From Planococcus sp. APC 4015 (lineage in GTDB: Bacteria; Actinomycetota; Actinomycetes; Actinomycetales; Microbacteriaceae), in contig JASDDH010000023.1 of NCBI GenBank assembly GCA_030407505.1, positions 1 to 57,053 on the forward strand: a stretch of DNA of 57,053 bases. Reading direction: 5' to 3'. The notes under the pieces were generated by a model, which made no database searches, was not told the origin of the DNA, and worked only from the letters and a program-made list of their open reading frames with translations. The translations under genes were made by a program, and so were the position numbers. This document shows, piece by piece, positions 42,037 to 50,272 of the stretch (within the stretch, counting starts at the first letter, position 1; each line of letters opens with the position of its first letter).

Positions 42037-42285
42037 ATGACCTCTCCGGATGACGTTCCTCGCCCGCCGCTGCGCGAACGCGTGCGCGCCGCCGGCGGGT
42101 GGTACGCCTGGGTCAATGCGGGACTCATCCGCGCCGCGGGTCCGGCTGCGGTCGGCCCGTACGAGACGACTCCCCCGCCGACCGTGCAGGAGCGTGCCGA
42201 GCGCGCCTGCCCGCTGTGCGGTCACGCGATGAGCGCCCACGACTTCGATCGAACGGGGCCGAAGCCCCTCATGCACTGCCCGTAG
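42037..42285 (+). CDS. Small zinc-ribbon protein divergent from the OhrR-like gene
   Basis: An 82-residue protein with an N-terminal WYAWVNAGLIRAAGPAAVGPYE stretch and a C-terminal CPLCGHAMSAHDF...MHCP. The two CxxC-like cysteines plus His and a terminal Cys fit a zinc site. Unknown function. The ATG lacks a clear Shine-Dalgarno site and lies 2 nt from the palindrome, so it may be leaderless. Because a MarR regulator controls it, a role in oxidant or toxic-compound response is a reasonable guess only. Confidence 0.7.
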   Translation: MTSPDDVPRPPLRERVRAAGGWYAWVNAGLIRAAGPAAVGPYETTPPPTVQERAERACPLCGHAMSAHDFDRTGPKPLMHCP

Positions 42286-42320
42286 CCACGCGGCATGCAC
42301 TGCTGTAGCCGCACGGCGCG

Positions 42321-44402
42321 TCAGGCGTGCCCGGCGCGCTCCATCGCTCGCAGCTCCTTCTTGAGATCCTGGACCTCGTCACGCAGGCGCCCGGCGAGCT
42401 CGAACTTCAGTTCACCCGCGGCCGCGAGCATCTGATTGCTCAAGTCCGCGATCGTCGCTTCCAGCTGCTGCGCACCTTCGGCCGCGATGCCCTCGCGCCG
42501 CAGCTGAGGCGTCGGAGACTTGCCCTTGCCCGACTTGAGCCGCGCAGAATCCTTTCGGGAGAGCATCGCCTCGGTGTCGGACGCCTCGCGGGCGAGCACC
42601 TCGGTGATGTCGGCGATGCGCTTGCGCAGTGGTTGCGGGTCGATGCCGTTCGCGAGGTTGTAGGCGACCTGCTTCTCGCGTCGCCGGTCGGTCTCGTCGA
42701 TCGCCTTCGTCATCGAGTCGGTCATGGTGTCGGCGTACATGTGCACCTCGCCCGACACGTTGCGAGCCGCGCGCCCGATGGTCTGGATGAGCGACGTGCC
42801 GCTGCGCAGGAACCCCTCTTTGTCCGCATCGAGGATCGCCACCAGCGACACCTCGGGCAGGTCGAGCCCTTCGCGCAGCAGGTTGATGCCCACGAGCACG
42901 TCGTAGACCCCCGACCGCAGTTCGCTCAGCAGCTCGACGCGTCGCAGGGTGTCGACATCGGAATGCAGATAGCGCACGCGCACACCGTGCTCGCCCAGGA
43001 AGTCCGTCAGCTCTTCCGACATCTTCTTCGTGAGTGTGGTGACCAGCACCCGCTCGTCTCTCGCGGCGCGGATGCGGATCTCCTCGAGGAGATCGTCGAT
43101 CTGACCCTTGGACGGCTTGACGATGATCTGCGGATCCACCAGCCCCGTAGGACGGATGATCTGCTCGACCACGCCGTCGGCGATGCCCATCTCGTACCGA
43201 CCGGGAGTCGCAGAGAGGTAGACCGTCTGCCCGACGCGGTCCTTGAACTCGTCCCAGCGCAGCGGACGGTTGTCCATGGCGCTGGGCAGACGGAAGCCGT
43301 GCTCCACGAGGGTGCGCTTGCGCGAGGCGTCGCCCTCGTACATCGCCCCGATCTGCGGAACGGCCACGTGCGACTCGTCGATGACCATGAGGAAGTCGTC
43401 GGGGAAGAAGTCCAGCAGCGTGTGCGGTGGCTCGCCGGGCGACCGTCCGTCCAGATGCGCCGAGTAGTTCTCGATGCCGCTGCAGAAGCCCAGCTGCTGC
43501 AGCATCTCGAGGTCGAAGGTGGTGCGCATGCGAAGACGCTGGGCCTCGAGGAGCTTGTTCTGCGACTCCAGCTCTTTCAGGCGCTCTTCGAGCTCGTGCT
43601 CGATCGTGCCGATCGCCCGCTGCACCGTCTCGGTGCCGGCGGCGTAGTGCGTTGCGGGGAATATCGGGATGGACTCGAGCTTCTGCAGGACGTCTCCGGT
43701 GAGGGGATGCAGCATGTACAGCCCCTCGATCTCGTCGCCGAACATCTCGATGCGGATCGCGTACTCCTCGTAGACGGGGATGATCTCGATCGTGTCGCCG
43801 CGCACGCGGAAGTTGCCACGCGAGAAGTCCACGTCGTTGCGGTTGTACTGCATCGCGATGAACTTGCGGATCAGGGAATCCCGGTCGTAGCGCTCGCCGA
43901 CCTGCAGCGCCACCATCGCGCGCAAGTACTCTTCGGGTGAGCCGAGGCCGTAGATGCAGGAGACTGTGGAGACCACGATGACGTCGCGGCGGCTCAGCAG
44001 CGAGTTCGTCGTGGAGTGCCGCAGTCGCTCGACCTCGGCGTTGACCGAGGAGTCCTTCTCGATGAAGGTGTCCGTCTGCGGAACGTAGGCCTCGGGCTGG
44101 TAGTAGTCGTAATAGCTGACGAAGTACTCGACGGCGTTGTTCGGCATGAGCTCGCGGAACTCGTTGGCGAGCTGCGCCGCCAGGGTCTTGTTGTGGGCGA
44201 GCACCAGTGTGGGTCGCTGCACCGCCTCGATGAGCCAGGCGGTCGTCGCCGACTTCCCCGTGCCGGTGGCGCCGAGGAGCACCACGTCGGTCTCCCCCGC
44301 GTTGATGCGCGCCGAGAGGTCGGCGATGGCCGCGGGCTGGTCTCCCGCCGGTTCGTAGTCGCTGATGACCTCGAAGGGTCGAACGGATCGCGTCGTCTGC
44401 AC
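42321..44402 (-). CDS. uvrB: UvrB, excinuclease ABC subunit B
   Basis: A 693-residue helicase-like protein: [37 protein letters not shown] (Walker A), [18 protein letters not shown] in the beta-hairpin region that probes damage, [24 protein letters not shown] and a C-terminal UVR motif ([38 protein letters not shown]). GTG 44402 is preceded by a PafBC-type promoter; the first base of the GTG is exactly 7 nt after the -10, matching uvrA. Confidence 0.96.
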   Translation of the reverse strand: MQTTRSVRPFEVISDYEPAGDQPAAIADLSARINAGETDVVLLGATGTGKSATTAWLIEAVQRPTLVLAHNKTLAAQLANEFRELMPNNAVEYFVSYYDYYQPEAYVPQTDTFIEKDSSVNAEVERLRHSTTNSLLSRRDVIVVSTVSCIYGLGSPEEYLRAMVALQVGERYDRDSLIRKFIAMQYNRNDVDFSRGNFRVRGDTIEIIPVYEEYAIRIEMFGDEIEGLYMLHPLTGDVLQKLESIPIFPATHYAAGTETVQRAIGTIEHELEERLKELESQNKLLEAQRLRMRTTFDLEMLQQLGFCSGIENYSAHLDGRSPGEPPHTLLDFFPDDFLMVIDESHVAVPQIGAMYEGDASRKRTLVEHGFRLPSAMDNRPLRWDEFKDRVGQTVYLSATPGRYEMGIADGVVEQIIRPTGLVDPQIIVKPSKGQIDDLLEEIRIRAARDERVLVTTLTKKMSEELTDFLGEHGVRVRYLHSDVDTLRRVELLSELRSGVYDVLVGINLLREGLDLPEVSLVAILDADKEGFLRSGTSLIQTIGRAARNVSGEVHMYADTMTDSMTKAIDETDRRREKQVAYNLANGIDPQPLRKRIADITEVLAREASDTEAMLSRKDSARLKSGKGKSPTPQLRREGIAAEGAQQLEATIADLSNQMLAAAGELKFELAGRLRDEVQDLKKELRAMERAGHA

Positions 44403-44408
44403 TCATCC

Positions 44409-44431
44409 AGCGTAGGCGGGGGCTCCGACAC
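44409..44431 (-). promoter_or_regulatory. PafBC-type DNA-damage promoter of uvrB
   Basis: Minus strand: GTGTCGGAG (44431-44423), 8-nt spacer (44422-44415), TACGCT (44414-44409). Same motif, same spacing and same 7-nt distance to a GTG start as upstream of uvrA. 22 of 23 positions are identical over 44413-44435 versus 38864-38886. Confidence 0.9.
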
Positions 44432-44452
44432 CGGGGCCGCGTGCCGTGCGCG

Positions 44453-45085
44453 TCAGAAGCCGCCGCCCCCGTCGAAACCGCCGAACCCGCCGCCGTCGAA
44501 GCCGCCGAATCCCCCGCCGTCCGACGCACCGCCCCCGTCGAAGCCGCCCGCTCCCGAACTCTCCCAGCCGGTGCCGACGGGATCGAAGGTCTGCCCCACC
44601 CACGCCGGCTCGGAGGCGATGCCGACCGACCCGCCGCCGTGCTCGAAGTAGTACATGACGGTCGACGACGCGAGCATGTGGTGAGCCAGGAATCCCACGG
44701 TCGCCGCCTGCAGCAGCAGTCCGCGGGAGTCCACGGCGTCGCGCGGGTCGCGGTCGTGGACGGCGGTCAGCGTCGCCTGCTCCGAGGTGTCGACTCCGTT
44801 CGCGCGTCGGAGGCGGTGCTCCTCCGCGCGGCGCACGAGGCGGGCGAGCACCGTCGGATCGTCGTCGGCGGCATCCTTCTCGGTGTCCGCCATGAAGGGA
44901 CGGAGCTGGGCGAACATCTCGCGGCGCTGCTGGACCGGCAGATCGGCGAACGCGGTCGCGTGAGCGCGCTCCACGACCGAGGAGGGCAGCGTGTTGAGCA
45001 GGTAGACGTACCGCGCGATGCGCTCTTCCTCGGTGACCGCCGCATACGGGTCCGCGCGTCTGCGCCAACGGGTGAAGATCCCCAT
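44453..45085 (-). CDS. Unknown protein with Gly/Phe/Asp repeat tail
   Basis: A 210-residue protein with an acidic/basic helical N-terminal half (RYVYLLNTLPSSVVERAHATAFADLPVQQRREMFAQLRPFM) and a middle hydrophobic patch (LLLQAATVGFLAHHMLASSTVMYYF). The last 35 residues repeat GGFDGGG/GGFGGFDGG. The low-complexity tail is probably disordered; it does not resemble a family I know. It follows uvrB in the opposite sense of the promoter and may be transcribed alone. Confidence 0.6.
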   Translation of the reverse strand: MGIFTRWRRRADPYAAVTEEERIARYVYLLNTLPSSVVERAHATAFADLPVQQRREMFAQLRPFMADTEKDAADDDPTVLARLVRRAEEHRLRRANGVDTSEQATLTAVHDRDPRDAVDSRGLLLQAATVGFLAHHMLASSTVMYYFEHGGGSVGIASEPAWVGQTFDPVGTGWESSGAGGFDGGGASDGGGFGGFDGGGFGGFDGGGGF

Positions 45086-45157
45086 GTCGCACCTCCGGAT
45101 CAGGTCATCCGATGGTACGACGCATGTCCGGCGAACGACAGCGCCCGACTTCTGCCT

Positions 45158-45781
45158 TCAGCTGCGCGCGGTGCGCTGAGCGATGCGGTCGGGCAGCGTC
45201 GCCCACAGATCATCGGTCTGGCGGAGGGTGTCGGCCAGCTCCCCCGACGTGTCGATGACGACGTCGGCGATGGCCAGGCGCTCGGCATCCGAGACCTGCG
45301 AGGCGATGCGGGCCGCGGCATCCGCCTCTGTCATCGCGCGCAGTCGCACCATGCGCCCGAGACGCACGTCTTCGGGCGCATGCGCCACCACGACGAGCTC
45401 CCACGGGTCTCCTGCGCGCGCCTCGACCAGCAGAGGCACGTCGTAGACCACGACGGCCGCGGGATCGGCCTCAGCGGCCTGCGCGAAGCGGCGGGCCGAC
45501 TCCGCACGGACCGCGGGGTGCACGATCGCGTTGAGCCGAGCGACCTCCTGCGGGTGACCGAACACGCGGGCGCCCAGCCGAGCGCGGTCCAGCGCTCCGT
45601 CCGGACCGATCATGTCGGCTCCGAATTCGGCGGCGATCGCCGAGAGCACGGGCGAACCCGGATGCTGCACATCCCGCACGATCTGATCGGCGTCCACCAC
45701 CACGGCGCCGTGCTCGGCGAGGCGTGCGGCGATGGTCGACTTGCCGGACGCGATGCCCCCGGTGAGTGCGATGAGCGGCAT
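45158..45781 (-). CDS. coaE: Dephospho-CoA kinase
   Basis: A 207-residue P-loop kinase: IALTGGIASGKSTIAARLAEHGAVVVDADQI (Walker A and the D-x-D motif), HPAVRAESARRF, YDVPLLVEARAGDPWELVVVVHAPE-like LVVVAHAPEDVRLGRMVRLRAMTEADAAARI. It adds the 3'-phosphate to dephospho-CoA, the last step of CoA synthesis. The ATG 45781 gives family length; the frame also opens upstream at 45832, adding unlikely residues. Confidence 0.95.
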   Translation of the reverse strand: MPLIALTGGIASGKSTIAARLAEHGAVVVDADQIVRDVQHPGSPVLSAIAAEFGADMIGPDGALDRARLGARVFGHPQEVARLNAIVHPAVRAESARRFAQAAEADPAAVVVYDVPLLVEARAGDPWELVVVAHAPEDVRLGRMVRLRAMTEADAAARIASQVSDAERLAIADVVIDTSGELADTLRQTDDLWATLPDRIAQRTARS

Positions 45782-45995
45782 CCGTCGATGATGCCACGCC
45801 GTCGTCTCCGCGATCCATGCGGACGCATGCATTCCTCAGCTTCGGCTCAGGACGGAGATCTGAAGTCGGCGCTGAGGCTGACCCAAGGAGCCCCTGAGGA
45901 GGCCCTCATAACGTCTCTCTTGTCGCGAGATACGGGATCTACCGCCTGGGGCAGATCACACCGCACGACACACACTCTCTTCCGAAAGGCCCATC

Positions 45996-46553
45996 ATGTC
46001 CGACCTCACCGTTCAGCCCACCGCCCGCCGCGACGCACGTGCCCCCCGCAAGAGCACGCGTCGTCCGCTCATCGCCTTCGCACTGGCCACGCTCGCCGTC
46101 GGCGGAGTCGGCGCCGCGATGACCAGCGCCGCCTGGACCGACAACGTGTTCTTCTCGGCTCAGGCCGACGCCGCCACCTTCGACCTGCAGGGCTCGCTGG
46201 ACGGCAAGACCTGGCTCCAGTCCGACAAGAAGGACGCCATCGAGCTCGTCGTCCCGGCCACCACGTTCGCGAAGCTGCTGCCGGGCGAGACACGCACCGT
46301 CACCCTGCACGTGAAGAACCTCGGCAACGTCAGCGCCGCACTGGCGTCGACCGTCGAATGGAAGGGCTCGACCTTCACGACGAACCCGACCGCCGCCGTC
46401 TCCGATCTCGCACCGAAGCTCGCCCCCACCACCACGACAGGCGACACCGACGCACTCACCCTGACCGTGACCGCCCCGAAGGACTGGGACGTCGCGAACA
46501 AGGGCAAGGCCGGCACCATCATCGTCACGATCAGCGGCGAAGCCACGTCCTGA
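45996..46553 (+). CDS. SipW-type exported protein (TasA/camelysin-like signal)
   Basis: A 185-residue protein. After a basic leader (RKSTRR) comes a hydrophobic segment LIAFALATLAVGGVGAAMTSAAWTDNVFFSAQADAATF, the alternative signal-peptide class cleaved by SipW-type peptidases. The rest is a small beta-rich domain: ELVVPATTFAKLLPGETRTVTLHVKNLGNVSAAL and DALTLTVTAPKDWDV. Such proteins form extracellular fibres or anchors in Bacilli; in actinobacteria the role is less known. GAAAGG (45984-45989) precedes the ATG. First gene of the cluster with the peptidase. Confidence 0.85.
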   Translation: MSDLTVQPTARRDARAPRKSTRRPLIAFALATLAVGGVGAAMTSAAWTDNVFFSAQADAATFDLQGSLDGKTWLQSDKKDAIELVVPATTFAKLLPGETRTVTLHVKNLGNVSAALASTVEWKGSTFTTNPTAAVSDLAPKLAPTTTTGDTDALTLTVTAPKDWDVANKGKAGTIIVTISGEATS

Positions 46554-46597
46554 TCCCGACCACCCACCCGCGACGACGACACCCCGAGGAGACAGCC

Positions 46598-47140
46598 GTG
46601 CAGATGCTTCGACGTATCGCCATGACCGCCCTCTGGGCGCTCGCCGCCGTGGGTGTCGCCTGCGGCCTCGTCTGGGGAGCCACCGCCGCGGGCATCATCA
46701 AGCCGCTCATCGTGATCTCGGGCTCCATGGAGCCGGTGATCATGACGGGTGACCTGCTGATCGCGACGAAGACGCCTGTCGCCGACCTGGGGGTCGGCGA
46801 CGTGGTGAGTCTTCCGAGCGAGCTCACGAGCCACCTCGTGACGCACCGCATCGTGGCGATCGAGGCCTCTGGGGAGGGTGCCCTCGTCACGATGAAGGGC
46901 GATGCGAACGAGTTCGAGGACGCCTTGGACTACCACGTCACCGGGGAGGTCTGGATGCCGCAGGCACAGATCCCCGGCGCGGGGGCGATCATGACGCGCA
47001 TCACGAGCCCGGCGGTGGCCATCCCGCTCATGATCGGTCTCGTCGCGCTGCTCGGCCTGACGTGGCTGATCCCGGCACCTGCGGAGCGCCCGCGCACCCC
47101 GAAGCGCGCGGACGCCCGCACGGCGGAGGTGTCGCCGTGA
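46598..47140 (+). CDS. SipW-type signal peptidase I, Ser-His dyad
   Basis: A 180-residue membrane peptidase: TM helix 1 (about 8-30), the catalytic ISGSMEP with Ser43, GDLLIATKTPVADLGVGDVVSL, and HLVTHRIVAI with His83 in place of the general Lys base, as in SipW and the ER-type enzymes; then the GDANEFEDALDYHVTGEVW box and a C-terminal TM helix with a basic tail. It should process the neighbouring exported proteins. GTG 46598, 5 nt from AGGAGA, is preferred to ATG 46604. The last 4 nt overlap the next gene. Confidence 0.9.
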   Translation: MQMLRRIAMTALWALAAVGVACGLVWGATAAGIIKPLIVISGSMEPVIMTGDLLIATKTPVADLGVGDVVSLPSELTSHLVTHRIVAIEASGEGALVTMKGDANEFEDALDYHVTGEVWMPQAQIPGAGAIMTRITSPAVAIPLMIGLVALLGLTWLIPAPAERPRTPKRADARTAEVSP

Positions 47141-47676
47141 GGCGGCGGCTCTTCGCGATCGGCCTGGCCGCGGTCCTGGGGGCCGCGGCCGGTGCCGCGT
47201 CGGTGGCGCCGGCATCCGCCGTCACCGTGCCGCTCGACGCCGACTTCGGCGTCGTGATGCCCGGCGAATCGGCCGAGACGTCGACCGTGCTCGAGGTGCC
47301 CGTGGCATCCGTCGTCACCGTCGCCGAGTGGTCGATCGCCACGGGGTCGGGCGTGTGGGGCGCCCGACTGTGCTCGCCGTCCTCGTGCACCGAGCTCGAG
47401 GAGCTCACGGGCACGTCGATCGCCGCGGGTTCGTACCGCGTCGAGATGAGCGTCACCATGCCGACGGATGCCGTGGGCACGGGCGCGACCGCCGCGAGCG
47501 GACGCATCTCGCTCATGGAGGCCGCGGACTTCCCGCTCACCGACGGAGCAGGGCTCGCCGTGACCGGCGGCACCCTGTCGTGGATCGCGGTGGTCGCCGG
47601 AGCCGCAGCCGTCGGCGGTGGAGCAGGTCTGCTGCTGCGTCGCCGGCGCGCCGACGACGAGGAGGCCTCCCGGTGA
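47137..47676 (+). CDS. Cell-wall-anchored protein with LAxTG sortase signal
   Basis: A 179-residue protein: signal peptide (LFAIGLAAVLGAAAGAASVAPASA), an exported domain with two cysteines (Cys79, Cys84) and a C-terminal LAVTG motif (140-144) followed by a hydrophobic helix (WIAVVAGAAAVGGGAGLLL) and RRRRADDE, the pattern of an LAxTG substrate of a class E sortase. No sortase is in the window. GTG 47137 overlaps the peptidase stop by 4 nt, so its partner is likely the same system. Confidence 0.82.
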   Translation: MRRRLFAIGLAAVLGAAAGAASVAPASAVTVPLDADFGVVMPGESAETSTVLEVPVASVVTVAEWSIATGSGVWGARLCSPSSCTELEELTGTSIAAGSYRVEMSVTMPTDAVGTGATAASGRISLMEAADFPLTDGAGLAVTGGTLSWIAVVAGAAAVGGGAGLLLRRRRADDEEASR

Positions 47677-48215
47677 GCGCCGTCTCGACACGCCGCCGCC
47701 TCGCGTCGATCGCCGCGGGGCTCGCGCTCGTGATCGGTCTCGGCGCAGCGGCCGTGGCCGTCGCTCCGACGCAGAGCGCATGGACCGATGCGACCTACAC
47801 GTCCGCCGTCGTCACGTCGGGCGAGTGGTCGGCTCCCGTCGCGGCCGACACGTGCCGCGCCTGGAATCAGAACGGCCGCGAGGTCGCCTGTACGGTCAGC
47901 CGCGTCTGGTTCACGACGTGGTCGGAATCCTCCACGCGACGCGCCCGGGAGTATCACGTCGACTTCTCCGCCCCGAGCGGCAAGACGATCACCTTCTCGG
48001 TGAACCTGCAGTCCGCCACCACCACCAGCGCACCGGAGACGCCCACGTGGTCGTGGACGAACGCGGGAGTCGCATCCAGCGGCCAGTTCACGCCGGCTGC
48101 CGGCTGGAACTGCTCGAGCCTTCCCTCCGTCTCGGGTCAGGCTCACGACTGGCAGACGTCGATCTATTTCCACGTGTACGAGAACCGCACCATGTATCCG
48201 ACGATGTGCCGATGA
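47673..48215 (+). CDS. Second SipW-type exported protein
   Basis: A 180-residue protein with basic leader (STRRRL), hydrophobic segment ASIAAGLALVIGLGAAAVAVAPTQSAWTDATYTS, the same A-W-T-D turn seen in the 45996 protein, and a C-terminal domain with four cysteines (61, 73, 147, 179), rich in aromatic and Ser/Thr residues. Two disulfides are possible. Function unknown; the signal and the position make it a probable substrate of the neighbouring peptidase. GTG 47673 overlaps the preceding stop (GTGA). Confidence 0.78.
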   Translation: MSAVSTRRRLASIAAGLALVIGLGAAAVAVAPTQSAWTDATYTSAVVTSGEWSAPVAADTCRAWNQNGREVACTVSRVWFTTWSESSTRRAREYHVDFSAPSGKTITFSVNLQSATTTSAPETPTWSWTNAGVASSGQFTPAAGWNCSSLPSVSGQAHDWQTSIYFHVYENRTMYPTMCR

Positions 48216-48325
48216 TGGGCGGGGACACGGAGCCGGGTGCCGCGTTCACCCGGATGTTCTGGGATATCATCGCGGATGTCAGGGAGTCGGCGGAGTCCGA
48301 CGGGCGCGACAGCAGGGATGTGCAC

Positions 48326-49105
48326 GTGCAAGAGAACCGCGTCGCCGTCGTCATCGAAGACGAGGCCGACATCCGGCAGCTGCTGAGCGACGTCCTGGCC
48401 TCGGCCGGGTTCTCCGTGCACGCAGCCGGCTCGGGTACCGAGGGCATCGAGCTCGTCCGAACCCATCGCCCCATCGTCACGACGCTCGACGTCAGCATGC
48501 CGGGGATCGACGGTTTCGAGACGGCCAAGCGCATCCGGGCGATCAGCAGCACCTACATCGTGATGCTGACCGCCCGCAGCGAAGAGATCGACGCCCTGCA
48601 GGGTCTCGAATCCGGTGCCGACGACTACGTGACCAAGCCCTTCCGGCCGCGCGAACTGCGCGCCCGCATCGAAGCGATGCTCCGCCGGCCGCGCGCCCAC
48701 AGCGCCGCGCCGGCCGAGGCGGTGTCTTCGGCACCCGCTCTCGACACGCGAGGCGACGAGACGCAGCGGGACGACGACGACGGCACCTGGCTGGAGCACC
48801 GCGGGCTGCGCGTGCATCCCGCGATGCGGCTCGCGCGGCGCGGCGATGTCGATCTCGATCTCACCCGCAGCGAGTTCGACATCCTCGCCGATCTGCTGTC
48901 GGCGCGCGGACGCGTCGTCGGCAAGACCGATCTCGCCCTGATGCTCCGGGGCGACCACCACCGGGGAAGCGACTTCGTCAGCGACGCGGACGCACGTGCC
49001 ATCGAGGTGCACATGGCTAACCTCCGCCGGAAGCTCGGCGAGACGCCGACGCAGCCGCGCTGGATCGAGACCGTGCGCGGCGTGGGCTACCGCCTCACGC
49101 GCTGA
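48326..49105 (+). CDS. OmpR-type DNA-binding response regulator
   Basis: A 259-residue two-component regulator: receiver AVVIEDEADIRQLLSDVLASAGF with the acidic pocket ED, phospho-acceptor Asp55 (TLDVSMPGIDG), YIVMLTARSEEIDALQGLESGADDYVTKPFRPRELRARIEAML, then a winged helix (DLTRSEFDILADLLSARGRVVGKTDLALMLRG, VHMANLRRKLGETPTQPRWIETVRGVGYRL). GTG 48326 places the Asp at a canonical position. An ATG at 48212 overlaps the previous stop (ATGA) and would add 38 residues; that start remains possible. It ends in the TGATCA shared with the opposite-strand gene. Confidence 0.85.
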   Translation: MQENRVAVVIEDEADIRQLLSDVLASAGFSVHAAGSGTEGIELVRTHRPIVTTLDVSMPGIDGFETAKRIRAISSTYIVMLTARSEEIDALQGLESGADDYVTKPFRPRELRARIEAMLRRPRAHSAAPAEAVSSAPALDTRGDETQRDDDDGTWLEHRGLRVHPAMRLARRGDVDLDLTRSEFDILADLLSARGRVVGKTDLALMLRGDHHRGSDFVSDADARAIEVHMANLRRKLGETPTQPRWIETVRGVGYRLTR

Positions 49106-50272
49106 TCACGTCCCCGAGGCGATCACGACGTTCGTCTCGGTGCTGCGCGCCGCCTCTTTTGCGGCATCCCTCGCCGCGCGCATGAGCACGGCGGGTTCAT
49201 AGCCGGTCGCCTCGCTGAGGGCGATCCCCACCCCCACCACCGGGATCACGACGCCGACCACTCCGCTGAGCTCGTCGAACAGTCCGCGGCGGATGCGGGT
49301 CGCCAGACGCCGGGCATCCGCCGCGGTTTCGGGCTGGATGCCCACGAGCAGACCGGTGGGTCCGTCCTGTCCCACGAACGACGTCGTCGGCGCGAAGCGT
49401 CGCACCACCTCGCGGAAGGCTGCGCCGACACTCGCGGCCGCTTCACCTCCGAACGCGGTGGCGATCGCCGGAAGATCGTCGATGCGGAGCGAGACGACGC
49501 CGACGAGCTCGGAGCGGCGCCGAGCGCGACCTGTCATGTCGAGCAGGACGTGCGCGAACGACACCTCCGGGAGGACGTCGTCGTCGCTGAGCGAGAGCTT
49601 GCCGGGATCGACGGAGCCGGTCAGCCGGGTGCGACTCGACAGCAGCACCGATGTGACGACCACCGCGACGATCGACAGGGTGATCGTGAGCATGCTGGCG
49701 GGGACGGTGTCGAAGTACAGGATGAATGCCTCGCTGTCGACACCCCAGACCAGGATGACGACCGTGCGCGCCGCGAAGAACACGGCCACGATACCGAGTA
49801 CGACACCGAGTCCCCACGAGATGCGGTTCTCGCCCATCTCCCCGCGCGCGCATTCGACGGCACCGAGAGCGGCGAAGATCAGGATGCCCGAGAAGAAGAC
49901 GGGCGCGCCCGCCCAATCTCCGCCGTCGGGACCCGCGATGATGACAGCGGCGAAAGCGGCGAGGGCGGCGAACGAGACGAGGACGATCGAGGGTGTCAGC
50001 GGGCGGCGGTTGAACGCGCGGCATCCGAGCCACATGCATCCCAGATTCGAGACGAAAGCGGCGTTGCCGACGGCGACCGCCCACCACGAGTCCGGAGTCG
50101 TCGCCCACACGAGGTACGAGATCACCGTCATGAGCCCGAGGAGGAACGCGAGCCCCCAGACGCGGCCCGGCACATCGTCTTTGCGGATCAGCATCCCGAC
50201 CAGGAAGACGATGCTCGCGACCGAGACGACGAGGGTCGTCAGCGCCGAGACGGTGTACAGATCCAGATTCAT
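49106..50272 (-). CDS. Membrane protein with degenerate GGDEF domain
   Basis: A 388-residue protein with seven or so TM helices in the first 210 residues, then a cytoplasmic domain at about 236-380 that follows the GGDEF fold: GVVSLRIDDLPAIATAFGGEAAASVGAAFREVVRRFAP, VIPVVGVGIALSE, AVLMRAARDAAKEAA. At the expected active-site loop it has GQDGPTGLLV instead of GGDEF, so it should not make c-di-GMP and may bind a nucleotide or act as a scaffold. ATG 50272 overlaps the histidine-kinase stop by 4 nt, making this a two-gene unit. Confidence 0.8.
   Translation of the reverse strand: MNLDLYTVSALTTLVVSVASIVFLVGMLIRKDDVPGRVWGLAFLLGLMTVISYLVWATTPDSWWAVAVGNAAFVSNLGCMWLGCRAFNRRPLTPSIVLVSFAALAAFAAVIIAGPDGGDWAGAPVFFSGILIFAALGAVECARGEMGENRISWGLGVVLGIVAVFFAARTVVILVWGVDSEAFILYFDTVPASMLTITLSIVAVVVTSVLLSSRTRLTGSVDPGKLSLSDDDVLPEVSFAHVLLDMTGRARRRSELVGVVSLRIDDLPAIATAFGGEAAASVGAAFREVVRRFAPTTSFVGQDGPTGLLVGIQPETAADARRLATRIRRGLFDELSGVVGVVIPVVGVGIALSEATGYEPAVLMRAARDAAKEAARSTETNVVIASGT

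Noticed and set aside
42271..42318. An imperfect direct repeat around the stop of the zinc-ribbon gene (GCACTGCCCGTAGCC and GCACTGCTGTAGCCG).
   Set aside because: The copies are short and differ by several bases; it could be chance in a GC-rich spot.
48245..48270. TTCACC and TATCAT upstream of the response regulator as a promoter.
   Set aside because: The spacing is only 14 nt, too short for a standard promoter, and the region may be translated if the regulator starts at 48212.
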